Source of the DNA: Nematopogon swammerdamellus
Taxonomy: Eukaryota > Arthropoda > Insecta > Lepidoptera > Adelidae
Reading direction: 5' to 3'
Length of the DNA: 64,000 nucleotides
Assembly: GCA_946902875.1 (NCBI GenBank)
Contig: OX336348.1
Location: 11,371,741-11,435,740 of the forward strand
Shown here one piece after another: positions 54,431 through 63,912 of the stretch (position 1 is the first letter of the stretch; every line of letters begins with the position of its first letter). The notes under the pieces were generated by a model. That model searched no databases, had not been told where the DNA came from, and saw only the letters and a list, made by a program, of their open reading frames with translations. A program made the position numbers and the translations under genes.

Positions 54431-55745
54431 CCGTCGGGTGAGATGGAAGCGCTCGACGATGGGGTGTCCGCAGGGATCGGTGCTGGGCCCGCTGCTTTGG
54501 AACATCCTCCTGGATGATTTGCTGTGTCTCCCCTTACCAGATGGATGTTGCATCGCGGCATACGCCGACGACGTAGTGCTAACGGTGGAAGCTCGACGCC
54601 CGAGCGGGGATCGAGGGGAAGGCTGCGGCCGCTCTCGAGCTCATGCTCGAGTGGGGCCGTGTCAACCGCCTCGATTTCGCGCCTGGAAAGTCAAAGACGT
54701 TGACCTTAAAGGGAAGATTCGTCAATAGATCGCCGACTATTCGCATGGCGAATACGAGCATAAAATCCCAAACTGTGGCAAGGTAGTGACCTTCCTTGGC
54801 CTTGAGGTAGACCAGACGCTTAGTTTCGCGCAGCACGCGCGTGTCATCGGGGAGAAAGCCAACAGGTCCTTCAGCAGGATGGCAAGGGTGTCTAGGGCAA
54901 CTTGGGGCGTCCAGTATCGAGCCCTAAAGGTTATATACAAGGGCGTGTGGGTCTCCACGGTGACATACGGTGCTGCGTGCTGGTTTGACCGAGCCGGGCA
55001 GCACGCCGTACGCACCCTGTTGTTACGCGCGCAGAGGCAAGCCTTGATCCTTCTGACCAAGGCCTATAGAACCAATAGCACGGCGGGCCTCCCGGTACTT
55101 GCGGGTGTCCTGCCTGGAGACCTGGAGGTGCTTCAGGCTGGCAGACTGTGGCGCGCGAGGGAGGTTGCAGAGAGTAAGGAGGAGTTTCAAAGGTTAGGGC
55201 TCGCCATTAGGCGAGAGATCCTAGCTCTCTAGCAGGAGCGGTCGCACACGGCCACCACTGGCAGACCCCTCCACAGGTTCTTTCCCTGTGTCGGGGAGAG
55301 ACTGAGAAGCCACTGGGTTCACCCAGACCACAGAACGTCCCAGCTTCTCACGGGGCACGGGAACTTCCGGGGTAAACTGTTTGATCTTGGACTGTCTGAC
55401 AGCGAGATGTGTGAGTGCGGGAACGGAAGAGAGGATGCCGATCACGCCGTATGGCACTGTGTGCTGTACGAGAGCGAAAGGGACCGTATGGTGGTGGAGG
55501 TGACCGCGCGGAGTGGCGGTCCGGTATACTACCCGGACCTGGTGTCGTCGGAGGCTAATTTTTCCTCTTTCAGAAGGTTCGCAGCCGGGTGGTTCCAGAA
55601 GCGGGCAGACTTAGGAGCAGACCGAACGTTTACAGACGAACCAACGACGGGGAACGAGCACGCTGGGGACCACGACAACGGCGACAGGATGGGACACGCA
55701 GCGCAAGACGGACTCGACGGGACGGGACGAGAGGGCGACGTGTAG
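54431..55745 (+). pseudogene. R1-clade LINE reverse transcriptase, C-terminal half
   Basis: The first frame gives STMGCPQGSVLGPLLWNILL and the catalytic AYADDVVLTVE. After a frameshift near 54,590 the middle reads LELMLEWGRVNRLDFAPGKS, and after a return near 54,775 VVTFLGLEVDQTLSFAQHAR and VTYGAACWFDRAG. The end carries a zinc-knuckle-like CECGNGREDADHAVWHCVLY (C-x-C...H...C). Established knowledge: PQGSVLGPLLWN and a C-terminal CCHC knuckle mark R1-clade elements (R1, TRAS, SART relatives). Stops also lie near 55,232. The GC-rich codon use contrasts with the AT-rich LINEs around it. It is 5' truncated just upstream of the catalytic box. Confidence 0.87.
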
Positions 55746-56835
55746 CCCGAGGGGTGACGGCGCGCCTGTCTCAGCCCTTGCCAAAAAGAACAGTGGCCGA
55801 AAACAGTACAGCGGAAGACGTCGTAGCCGAAAAGAGCAGCGGCAAAAGAGGGGTGGCTGCCTGCGCCCCCACGACGCAGGGCGAGGCATGGCGCGCCACA
55901 GCTAGATGACCAGGTGAGGCGCGACGATCGACTGACGAACGCAGACGCCGGGGCGATTCGGGACGCGAGGACCGGGGCGACAAGTCGCTGTTTGTGACGT
56001 TGTCTCCCATCAGGGACGCAGACTGACGGACGCAAGACGTAGATGGGGACATTCTTCGGAGTCGGTGCACTCCAAGGGGGGGGGCTCAGAACGCCTTTAT
56101 GAGTCCCTCCAAGGGGGGGCCGGACCGCAGTCAATGCGCGTCACCGGGACCAAATTGGTGGTATCCCGGCAGCAGGCCTCCCTGCGTGCAACGACTTTCA
56201 AATGATTGTTCCATGATGAAGTCGTGACACAGTGCGGGTGCTATGGCCGCAAGGCTGGTGCGCTCGGGTCAGTGGCGGGTTAATATGTATGTGCCACAGA
56301 GCACCAAATACCTACCGCCCGCGCCCCCTACTAGAGGCGCCCTAAGCGATAATATTTGAAACCCAATAACTGGACGCAGTGCCGCTAGCGCTTCGTATGT
56401 GTGTGTGTGTGTGTGTGTGTTAGTATCGACACTACACACAAAGAGGAGCAAGTTAGGCACACGCACAAAACAAATGCACACGCACAACACACATATGTAA
56501 GTAAGCCGTAAGGCTTTTCACTCATTGACTTTGAAGTAATAAAAAACAAAATGGCGGATGTAGGCGGATGATTTAACGGTGGTGTATAATTGTCAAAAGA
56601 CTGATGTTTACGGTTATGTATAAGTTATAGCCCGACAAGGCCAGACACACAAACAAAAACACCTTTGTCTGATAAAATTAAGCAAAAATAAATAACCAAA
56701 TTATTAAAGCCCACGCCCACAGGCTTCAACGGCGTTGTAGAGAAATCGCGCTCAGGGCGCCTCTAGGAGCGGCGGGCGCGCGCATTTGATGCTCTGTGGT
56801 TTGTGCTGTCCGATTGCCAAGTCAAGGTGTTTTTT
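55746..56835. other. GC-rich R1-type 3' region, then AT-rich non-coding sequence
   Basis: To about 56,280 the sequence stays GC-rich (TCCAAGGGGGGG occurs twice, 56,068 and 56,107) and is probably the 3' untranslated part of the R1-type element. A (GT)n run lies at 56,398-56,420. From 56,480 to 56,780 I see nothing assignable. The minus and plus frames of 70-200 codons here are composition artefacts. Confidence 0.5.
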
Positions 56836-57029
56836 TATAGAAATGAAGATGGTAAATATAAGAGGAGTAACTAAATATTGATTATTATTAAGTAGAAAAT
56901 ATAATTTATGGCAACATTGTTGAATTCGGGTTTCTTCAATGATATGAAAAGACTTGGCTCTGCATGGGATCTTACAACTTTTTACGGTGGAAAGGTTGCG
57001 TGCGAGACTTGGCATCTTTTTATATTGTA
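56832..57029 (-). repeat. Repeat family B, copy without the fold-back element
   Basis: Reverse complement of 35,921-36,117 and, without a break, of 38,138-38,160 (GATTGCCAAGTCAAGGTG at 56,811). It represents the target before insertion of copy 3. Confidence 0.88.
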
Positions 57030-57245
57030 CTAGCTTTTGCCCGCGGCTTCTTTCGCGTTAATTTCGTATTTCAAAGAAGAAAGTAAGTAACTGAGGTCGA
57101 GGCCGACGGCCGAGCTGGGTTCCAGTACTTAAACGATACCGTCTCGAAGAAAGTGAATAACTAAAGGCGAGGCCGAAGGTGGAGTTGCGTTCACGTTAAC
57201 GATATTCTTTCTCAATGAAAGTAACTAAGGGCGAGGTCGAAGCCA
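57030..57245 (-). mobile_element. Short minisatellite Helitron remnant
   Basis: CTAG 57,030-57,033 and the minus-strand hairpin (loop changed to TTCTTTC), then three diverged ~68-bp units. It joins family B at exactly the base where the Helitron at 35,920 does. Confidence 0.75.
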
Positions 57246-59165
57246 CCAATGGTGGTTAAATTCTGACCGAGAAAGGGGCGAGACGTTACGTTACGTTACG
57301 AGAACTGTCTTTCGCGCGCGCGACACACTAACTCAGGTCGGAAAAACACGGGAAGCTGCCGGAAAATAGCTTTACGCGTCGGCGGGACTTAAGTGAGAGG
57401 GAATTTTGTCGATTGAACCTTGCGCGCGGAGATTCGGTACCTTCTCACGTCGGGCGCGCGCGAATGTGAGTTCGTTCGTGGTTTTATAAACAATTAGTCG
57501 CAGCAAACGTACGCGGGAAAAGTGGGTGCTCGCGAGTGTAGACTGAACAGCAGTGGAACGTGGAAGCTGAGTAGCGTCGGAAGGAGACCTGGGGTTGCAG
57601 AACGCGGTCAAGAGTTCCAGTTGGGGTTCCGTATAGCATGACCTTTTGACAGAATTACTCTGCCGAGCACAGCTCGACAACATCTACCGGTGTGCGAGTA
57701 CTCCAGCGGAGTAAATGTGCGATTTTACGTTGCCTGGCGGTTGGGAATTTTCCTCACAGGGAAGTATCGATAACGCGGTTGTCTATTCGCGGTTGCGATC
57801 AGTTTCCGGGCGCGTCTTTTGACTCGACGAGGACGCGGTTTGTTCCAACACGAAACTTTACTTTCATGGACCGCGCGCGTAATATCGTACTTAGTTAAGT
57901 TTGCGCATAGGATAATTAATGTACTTACAATTTATCTTATTAATTAATTTACTTACAATTTTATTTTTCAATTAAGTTGCTTACAATTTATTTTATTTAG
58001 TGATTTGCTTTGTTTAGCGTAGAGGACGAGTAACAGTAACGGAACCTTAGGTTTCTGATAATTTGCACTTTTATTGGTTAGTTAGCTAGAAACTGTAGGC
58101 AGGGGACTCTAGATGATGAATGAAGGCTCGCGGAGTTGAGTTACGTACAACGTCTTGACCAGAGCTCGAGACCTAAGTCACAACGCGAAGAATTTTACTT
58201 AAGAAACAGTGTAGTCTGTTCCTTCCGACTTCAACGGTTTCGATGTATGAAGAAGCGAACAGATACCTCGCCGGGTGCTGGATCTCTCATTAGAACGAGT
58301 AGCGCATGTTCTGTTTCTTGGTGACGAGCTCACCTGCCGGCAAGGATGATGTAGTTTCGTTGTCAGGGTTAATGAATAACTGCTATTCAGAGGCATTTCT
58401 ATTTGTCGAAGTCCGGTGGATAGGCCCATGAGTCTGATTCATCTCTAGCTTACGGCCGAGACAGACGTCGACAGGACACTTAACAGATATAGACTTTAAG
58501 TTAGATTGAGTAGAAGTCCTGCTTTCTTTAGCGCGCTAGACAGCCTAATTTGCCGGCAAGGGGATTAGAGCCTATAGCCGGGAAACAGACATTCTGCCCA
58601 GTACTTAGAAGACAAGACTTAGAGACGGTAGCATCACAGCTGACGGCCCAAGAGACAATAGGAGAGACACGTAGGATGACCTTAGAGTAAGGTGAGATTG
58701 TACTCTAGAAGTAAGGAAGTAATAATAAGATAGCTAGTTGTTGCATTGTATAAAGGTTAGGTTAGCTAACACTGTAGGTAGGCACCTTCCGAATTCTCCT
58801 GGGCTCCACGCGCCGGGAGGTGGGAACGCCGGCCTTCTTTGATCGACTAATCCCGCGTAAGCACTCTACGGAGAAACTTATATAACAAATATCTTTCCAC
58901 GTTGAGTCACAAGACAGAAACAATGAGCCCCCGACAGGGAGCTGTGTAGGCGGCCGAATGCATTTCTACAATATTTAACTGGACGATCACTTAATCTGTT
59001 TATTCACAGTTGGCCAATCGAGTAAGTAAATAAGTAATAGAGGACCTATTTCGCGTCCAACGATCCTCTCAGAGTTATCCCAGGAATGCAATCGGTTGAT
59101 TAGGGCCTAATATTTAAATAATATAAGACGGAACTATCACACTACGCATACGTCAGAAGTATACT
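57246..59165. other. Unclassified interval, no gene recognised
   Basis: Begins GC-rich with three CGTTA repeats (57,290-57,300) and CG-rich tracts, then turns AT-rich after 57,900. Phrases such as GCCGGCAAGG recur (58,337 and 58,551). The character resembles a retrotransposon leader or long terminal repeat, but no terminal repeats were found. No tRNA, rRNA or protein domain seen. Confidence 0.4.
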
Positions 59166-59622
59166 AGAGTTTTGTTCGCCAATATGGAATACTTGCTACG
59201 TGACTCACTCCAACAGAATAGAAAGAGTTCAAAATAGATTTCTTAGACAACTTATCTATCGCGAAAACGCACATTTCAGCACATACGATGATGCATCTGC
59301 ACATCATAAGATTATGTCGTTGAAGAAGCGGCGTATCCTAAACGACCTCGTATTACTTCAAAAAACAGTAAATGGAGCGATAGATAGTCCGGAAATGGTT
59401 CAAATGATATCATTGCGTTGTCCCTCAATACATACAAGAAAGCCGCATATTTTCATGGTTGATCGTATGAGCACCAACTACGCGAAAAATTCAGTATTCA
59501 ATCGTTGTATGAGCACCTATAATGACTGTTTCATGGATATTTATATTTTTCATTTAAGAGGAAAATCTTTTGCGAAGGCTGTGGTAGACTCATTGTGTAC
59601 TACAGCGTTTGCAAGGGAATAA
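59166..59622 (+). pseudogene. LINE C-terminal fragment
   Basis: The frame FCSPIWNTCYVTHSNRIERV, QNRFLRQLIYRENAHFSTYD, LKKRRILNDLVLLQKTVNGA, IDSPEMVQMI to the stop at 59,622. The pattern W(S/N)P.....I.RVQ..FLR and D..LL.K..NG.IDSP is the tail after the RT domain in Jockey-like LINEs of the (F/Y)xRxLxY type. No RT catalytic box, so it is truncated about 150 residues from the C-terminus. No internal stops. A CA microsatellite follows. Confidence 0.85.
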
Positions 59623-59663
59623 CCCAATCTGGAAAAGGATAAGAAGGTACAAGGAGGTACGCT

Positions 59664-59812
59664 ATGCACACACACACACACACACATACACACACACATA
59701 CACCCTCTCACACACACACACATACACCCGCTCTCTCCCACACACACACACGCACACACCCTCACACCCACACACACACACCTTCTCTCACACACACACA
59801 CACACGCACAGC
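59664..59812. repeat. (CA)n compound microsatellite
   Basis: About 150 bases of CA runs interrupted by CCCTCTCA/CCCGCTCT segments. The frames across it on both strands are artefacts. Confidence 0.95.
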
Positions 59813-59814
59813 GT

Positions 59815-59920
59815 AACCGGAACTGAATTTTATTTATTCAATCCTGTCAAGTAGCGTTAAATGTGCTCGCACTAAGTATCATCAATTAGGATGATAGCTT
59901 TATAGAGGAACATATAATTT
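59815..59920 (+). repeat. Diverged fragment of the 977-bp/family A conserved block
   Basis: AGCGTAACCGGAACTGAATTTTATT followed by a CACTAAGTATCATCA stretch and GAGGAACATATA align with 12,970-13,090. It overlaps the last codons of the candidate gene on the other strand. Confidence 0.7.
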
Positions 59921-60207
59921 ATTATTAGTATGATGATGTGCCTCACCACATATTTCATAGAAGATCCCGCTGGAAGTGAATTTAAAATTTTCAGCGTCAA
60001 CGCGAACCTCGCAAATGTATGTACTATTGCCAAGATCACTTTCAATTATGTTAAGTGTTATTTCGCAGTCAAGTCGACTGATAGCTTGGCTTAACTTTTC
60101 CCATATATACGCGTAGGAATGGAACAATTCCCCCGGTTTGTTCTTTCCCCAGCTGTTCCAGAAATTGCACATCTTGAAACGTTCATCGTTAATGCTGTTG
60201 TAACGAC
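59900..60207 (-). CDS. Candidate secreted Ig-like protein, exon 2
   Basis: The acceptor TTTGTTGCAG precedes exon base 60,207; the first two bases complete the Arg codon opened by exon 1. It encodes RYNSINDERFKMCNFWNSWG, then an Ig-like F-strand pattern ESDLGNSTYICEVRVD (D-x-G...Y-x-C) and AENFKFTSSGIFYEICGEAH, ending at TAA 59,900-59,902. The last ~8 codons overlap a repeat. An alternative donor, TATGTG|GTGAGG at about 59,948, would end this exon earlier and lead to a further exon outside the part I can follow. The frame is free of stops, and codon use is unlike the repeats. Function unknown; extracellular by the signal peptide on exon 1. Confidence 0.6.
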
Positions 60208-60359
60208 CTGCAACAAACATTAAGGCTGCATACAAGGTAAAATTTAGCACTTAGCTAAAATGTGCCATACCACTTGTCTGACATAGGTACTCGTATGCAC
60301 AGAGCAAAAAAGTCCGGTCTATTAACAGGGCAGATCGATAGCTTCTTGAAAGCACGATT

Positions 60360-60960
60360 TGATTAACTTTGCTCGATTTTTGGGGGGGAGGGGGAGAGCT
60401 GTTCGCGTCCGTGACACCTGGTCCTTAAGTGACACGTGCCTCCTGGGTGGTGCTAAATGAACAGAGAGACAATTAAACCACCATAACAGTACGCTGTGTT
60501 CCGGTGTACCTCCCGGGGACCCAGTAGCAGGTGGAGTTGGCTATGGTGAGGAGTAGGTCAGTGGTCCCGACGCGGATTCGCTGTTCAGAAGTGTTGCATC
60601 GAGGTTGGCAGGGAGACCCGGTGAAACGGTTATTCCGCTGGCCGCCCGCCGGGTAGTATAGGGGCCCAATCGCATCTAACCAACGCGAGAGGCTGCCCTG
60701 GTCAACCGGCACATAATCCCGGAGTGGTCCGTTGCGCCGGATGGTGACCGGTCTAATGGTCCCGGGGCCACTTCCGGGCGGGACCGGGGGCCCTTCCGTA
60801 TTCCGTTTCGGCGCACCACCAACCTTCAGGTATACGCGTACGCGTTGAAGCTAGGGTCCACGCTTTGCCCGTGAAGCACCACGGCCATCCTTCACGCTTG
60901 ACGCAATCATGGCAGCAGACAGAAAAATAAGCAAGGTTAAATCAGCGGTGCACATCCCTA
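60360..60960. other. GC-rich block inside the intron, probable mobile-element debris
   Basis: Composition jumps to GC-rich (GGGACCGGGGGCCC, GGTGACCGGTCTAATGGTCC). A 79-codon minus frame at 60,473-60,712 has no recognised domain. It could be part of an R1-type or other retrotransposon leader. Confidence 0.4.
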
Positions 60961-61439
60961 CAACCCTCTTTAGTGTCGAAAAACAATAATAAGATGACGA
61001 CGCGGCGGGGCGGGCGCAGGCATCAGAAAGCGTCGCGTCGTACACCATGCTGGGCGATCGATGTTCTCGTCACCAATATTTTTTTTATCAGTACATTGGC
61101 AACTTCCACCCAACATCTATATTACTTGCTTCCATCTTATTTAGCCATTTCATGTAAAAGTAAAATTGTGGATCTTCAGAAATCTAGTCATTTTTATCAA
61201 AATCTGTGATTTTTTTAAGTAAAATATACTATTTTTTATAGTCACATTTTGGGGTACCCTACACCACCCGTGACACCACCCGACGCATCTCTCTCTCGCA
61301 ATTGAAATGATGAATTGAATTCATTTCACACAGGGCACAGCCACCCGGTTCGGAACCAATTCAAAAAACATACAAAGTAGCGCAAATAACTACTTACGTA
61401 TAACAATATTAATTATGCGTAATGTATAAATATGGTGCG

Positions 61440-61632
61440 GTCAATAGACGGTCGATCGTGATCATAAGCACACCTGGGCGCGTTCAGTACTTGGATGAGT
61501 GATCGCTCGACCGTTGGAGGCTGACAGTGGTGGTTTGGATTCCATGTCAAACTGTAGGTCCCTTCTTTTCTTACCTTACTAGATTGTAGGGTTTAACCCG
61601 CCCGGGTTGATACTACCGCACTGAATTTGTTG
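61440..61632 (+). mobile_element. 5S rRNA-derived SINE (diverged)
   Basis: 5S-like promoter part at 61,468-61,510 (CACCTGGGCGCGTTCAGTAC, TTGGATGAGTGATCGC), body ACTGTAGGTCCCTTC and GTAGGGTTTAACC, tail GGGTTGATACTACCGCACTG. Matches the SINE at 45,818-46,035 along its length apart from the A-box part. Confidence 0.78.
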
Positions 61633-61739
61633 TCTCATATTATCTTCTTAACACAGCTCCGATTTTGGTCACAATCACACATTGTTCGAAATTAGACTAA
61701 CAACGCCGCGAAAACGAACGAAAATCCGTAGCGAGAGCG

Positions 61740-61954
61740 CAGAGCGCACGGCTACTGATGGGTCGATCCCGGGATTGAATCTTTATGGGCGGGATTTTAT
61801 CATAAAATCCCGGATTTAATCCTATTCTAGGACCGAATGAGGATTTTATGTTTTAAGGTTAAGTATGTGAAGTTGTTCTGTAATATGAGCGAAATTTTAT
61901 CATAAAGTCCCGGATTTAATCCTATTTTAAGATCGAAAGGATTTTATGTTTTTA
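61740..61954 (+). repeat. Two-copy ~100-bp direct repeat
   Basis: ATTTTATCATAAAATCCCGG at 61,794 returns as ATTTTATCATAAAGTCCCGG at 61,894, each followed by ATTTAATCCTATT and GGATTTTATGTTTT. Non-coding. Confidence 0.85.
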
Positions 61955-61955
61955 A

Positions 61956-62170
61956 CTAGCTTTTGCCCGCGGCTTCGCTCGCGTGAAATTCGAATTTCAA
62001 AAGAAGAAACTAAATCATTAAGGGCGAGGCCGAAGGCTGAGCTGCGTTCAGGTTAATGACAAACCTTCTCGAATAAAGTATGTTTTTAACTAGCTTTTGC
62101 CCGCGGCTTCGCTCGCGTGAAATTCGTATTTCAAAAGAAGAAACTAAATCATTAAGGGCGAGGATCTCGT
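61956..62170 (-). mobile_element. Duplicated Helitron 3' ends, 134 bases apart
   Basis: CTAG plus the hairpin at 61,956 and again at 62,090, both followed by GAAATTCG(A/T)ATTTCAAAAG, AAACTAAATCATTAAGGGCG. One and a half minisatellite units lie between them. The second copy stops at 62,162. Confidence 0.85.
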
Positions 62171-62302
62171 TATGAGCCACGCAAGTTTGTAACGAGTTTT
62201 CACGAGTCGTATTTGTGAGTGGCCATTGCAAGGGATCGCTTGTACTATCCGCTCTTATCTGATGACATAACGTCTCTGATTACATTATACAAGTAGTATT
62301 AA

Positions 62303-62535
62303 GCGGCGGGTGGCCGAGTTTTTGGGCATCGGGTTCTCATGCAAGAGGTCCGAGGTTCGAATCCGGTCGGTGTGTACCAATAAGTTTTTTCTGACGAACA
62401 AATTTACGTGCATACTTACACCTGCTGCTTCACCGTTTAGAACTGGTGTAAAACTAGGTACTTTCCCTTGCCCCTTACGAGGTTGTAGGCTCAAATTGTA
62501 GCCGACTGGGTTAGTACCACCGTACTGGATGTAAG
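62303..62535 (+). mobile_element. tRNA-derived SINE
   Basis: The head GCGGCGGGTGGCCGAG and GGTTCGAATCC (62,353-62,363) correspond to tRNA A and B boxes, 40 bases apart, with a class II (Ser/Leu-like) feel. The body GTTTTTTCTGACGAACAAAT continues to the tail GGGTTAGTACCACCGTACTGG, which is the tail of the 5S-type SINEs. It does not fold as a functional tRNA: the anticodon arm is not supported and there is no clean acceptor pairing. Confidence 0.75.
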
Positions 62536-62729
62536 ATGGCCGCATAGCAGGCTCGGCTGTGTTCTCTTCTAGTTCAGTATATCCAGCAATCCAGGGAAGT
62601 CTCCGGTATGCACGGGCACCTACCTTCTCGGAGGTGATATTGGCTGGTCGGAGAATGTGCTTAGGCGCCTTCGACTCAGGCGACCGGATTACATAAAACA
62701 GTATTATTTTTAGTAACTATTATAGTTTA

Positions 62730-63092
62730 CTAGCTTTTACCCGCTCTCGTGAAATTCGTATTTCAAAAGAAGAAAGTAAGTTATAAAGCGAGAAGGTCGA
62801 AAGCTGAGCTGCATTCAGGGTAATGATAAACCTTCTCGAACAAAATATGTAACTACTGACTAGGCCGAAGGTCGAGCTCCTTTCAGGTAAACGTTATTTT
62901 TCTCGAAGAAACTAAGTTACCTATGGCGACGCCGAAGGCGGAGCTCCCTATAGGTAAACCATATACTTTTTCAAAGAGGCCGACGAGGCCGAAGGCCGAG
63001 CTGCGTTCAAGTAAATGATAATCCTTCTCAAAGAAACTAAGTTAATGCCCTGCCGAACGCCGAGTTGAGTTCGCGTAAACGATATTCTCGCC
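62730..63092 (-). mobile_element. Diverged minisatellite Helitron
   Basis: CTAG 62,730-62,733 with a shortened hairpin (ACCCGCTCTCGTG), then about five ~68-bp units with many substitutions, all minus-oriented. Older than the other arrays in the window. Confidence 0.75.
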
Positions 63093-63250
63093 CCTTCACT
63101 TACGCTAGGTTCCGAACGGTGAAGCATCAGGTGTAGGTATGCACTTAATTTTTTTCATCAGAAAAAACTCTTTGGGTCACGCCGAACGGATTCAAACCTC
63201 GGACCTCTCGCATGAGAAGCCGATGGCCAAACCACTAGGCCACCCGCCGC
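63093..63250 (-). mobile_element. tRNA-derived SINE, 5' part
   Basis: The minus strand reads GCGGCGGGTGGCCTAGTGG (63,250) and GGTTTGAATCC (63,198-63,188), then the same body as the plus copy at 62.3 kb (TTTTTTCTGATGAAAAAAAT). The shared SINE tail is missing. Confidence 0.75.
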
Positions 63251-63414
63251 TTTCATAATAATCCATGTTTTCCGTACAGTTCAGTGTAGCCTGCACGTGC
63301 GAAGGGCGGCACTGACATAGCACCTAGTTCACCAAGATGTTTTGTAAATAATGTAGCCAACCTTGTCAGTTTCCATTAAAAGCAAACATGGAGAAAATAG
63401 GGAATTTTATTATT

Positions 63415-63530
63415 TATGTAAACCAGCATGGGTGGCTGTGCCGAGGGACCAATGGTGCAGTCGACAGAGCCAAAATCACCTCTCCTCGCGAAACCACGCT
63501 CAGTTAGGTGCCATGCCAGAAAATACGTTT
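63415..63530 (-). mobile_element. LINE 3' end scrap
   Basis: CCAGCATGGGTGGC, GGTGCAGTCGACAG, AAAATCACCTCTCCTCGCG and GTTAGGTGCCATGCCAG match 38,410-38,490. Coding remnants are too short to read. Confidence 0.7.
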
Positions 63531-63602
63531 GTATGGGCAAAACGCCGCCCGCGTTTCCTCTAACATAAAATTTTAAATAATGTAAGAATAATAGGTACTT
63601 AC

Positions 63603-63912
63603 GTCTAATCAGATACACTTCCGCTGTTTCAAAATACTTTTGTCTTTTTCCTACATCCACAAAGCATTCGAATTTAATCGTATTTCGAGTGGGACCCTTA
63701 GTGAGAGAAGTCGTCATTATTTCTCCTCGATCATCATTATGTAATGTCCCTTTGCGCGGGTTAATCGTTATAAGAGTATATACTTTATTGGTTGCTGGAG
63801 GTGTTGGTGTAGTTGGATATAGCCAATTTTCCGATTGTCTTTTAGCTGAAAATATAATGGAAATAAAAAATGTCAATAATACAGGAAGGGTACACGGCAA
63901 GAAGGGGCTCAT
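63603..63912 (-). CDS. Candidate secreted Ig-like protein, exon 1
   Basis: The ATG at 63,912-63,910 opens MSPFLPCTLPVLLTFFISII, a typical signal peptide (short n-region, ~15 hydrophobic residues, likely cleavage after FSA). A Pro/Thr-rich stretch (YPTTPTPPATNK) follows, then IKFECFVDVG, which fits an Ig-like B-strand cysteine. The exon ends ATTAGAC before the donor GTAAGTACC at 63,602, leaving phase 1, which matches the acceptor at 60,208. The joined product would be about 205 residues with one Ig-like domain, the two expected cysteines falling on different exons. The sequence upstream is AT-rich; a TATA-like ATATAAAT lies too near the ATG to be trusted. Family not recognised. Confidence 0.62.

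Larger units (their letters stand above)
60208..63602 (-). other. Intron of the candidate gene (3.4 kb, repeat-filled)
   Basis: Bounded on the minus strand by GTAAGTACC (63,602) and TTTGTTGCAG (60,208). Phase 1 on both sides. It contains a GC-rich block, a 5S-type SINE, duplicated Helitron ends, two tRNA-type SINEs and a LINE scrap. Further small exons inside it cannot be excluded. Confidence 0.6.

Noticed and set aside
55529..56134. 201-codon minus-strand frame and its neighbours
   Set aside because: Antisense to the R1-type coding end and its GC-rich 3' region; composition artefact.
59550..59854. Cys/Val-rich and His/Thr-rich frames
   Set aside because: Translation of the CA microsatellite.
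60473..60712. 79-codon minus frame in the intron
   Set aside because: GC-rich mobile-element debris; no domain, and no start or splice support.
62303..62376. Functional tRNA gene (A and B boxes visible)
   Set aside because: No consistent acceptor or anticodon pairing, and the sequence continues into a SINE body shared with the copy at 63.1-63.25 kb.
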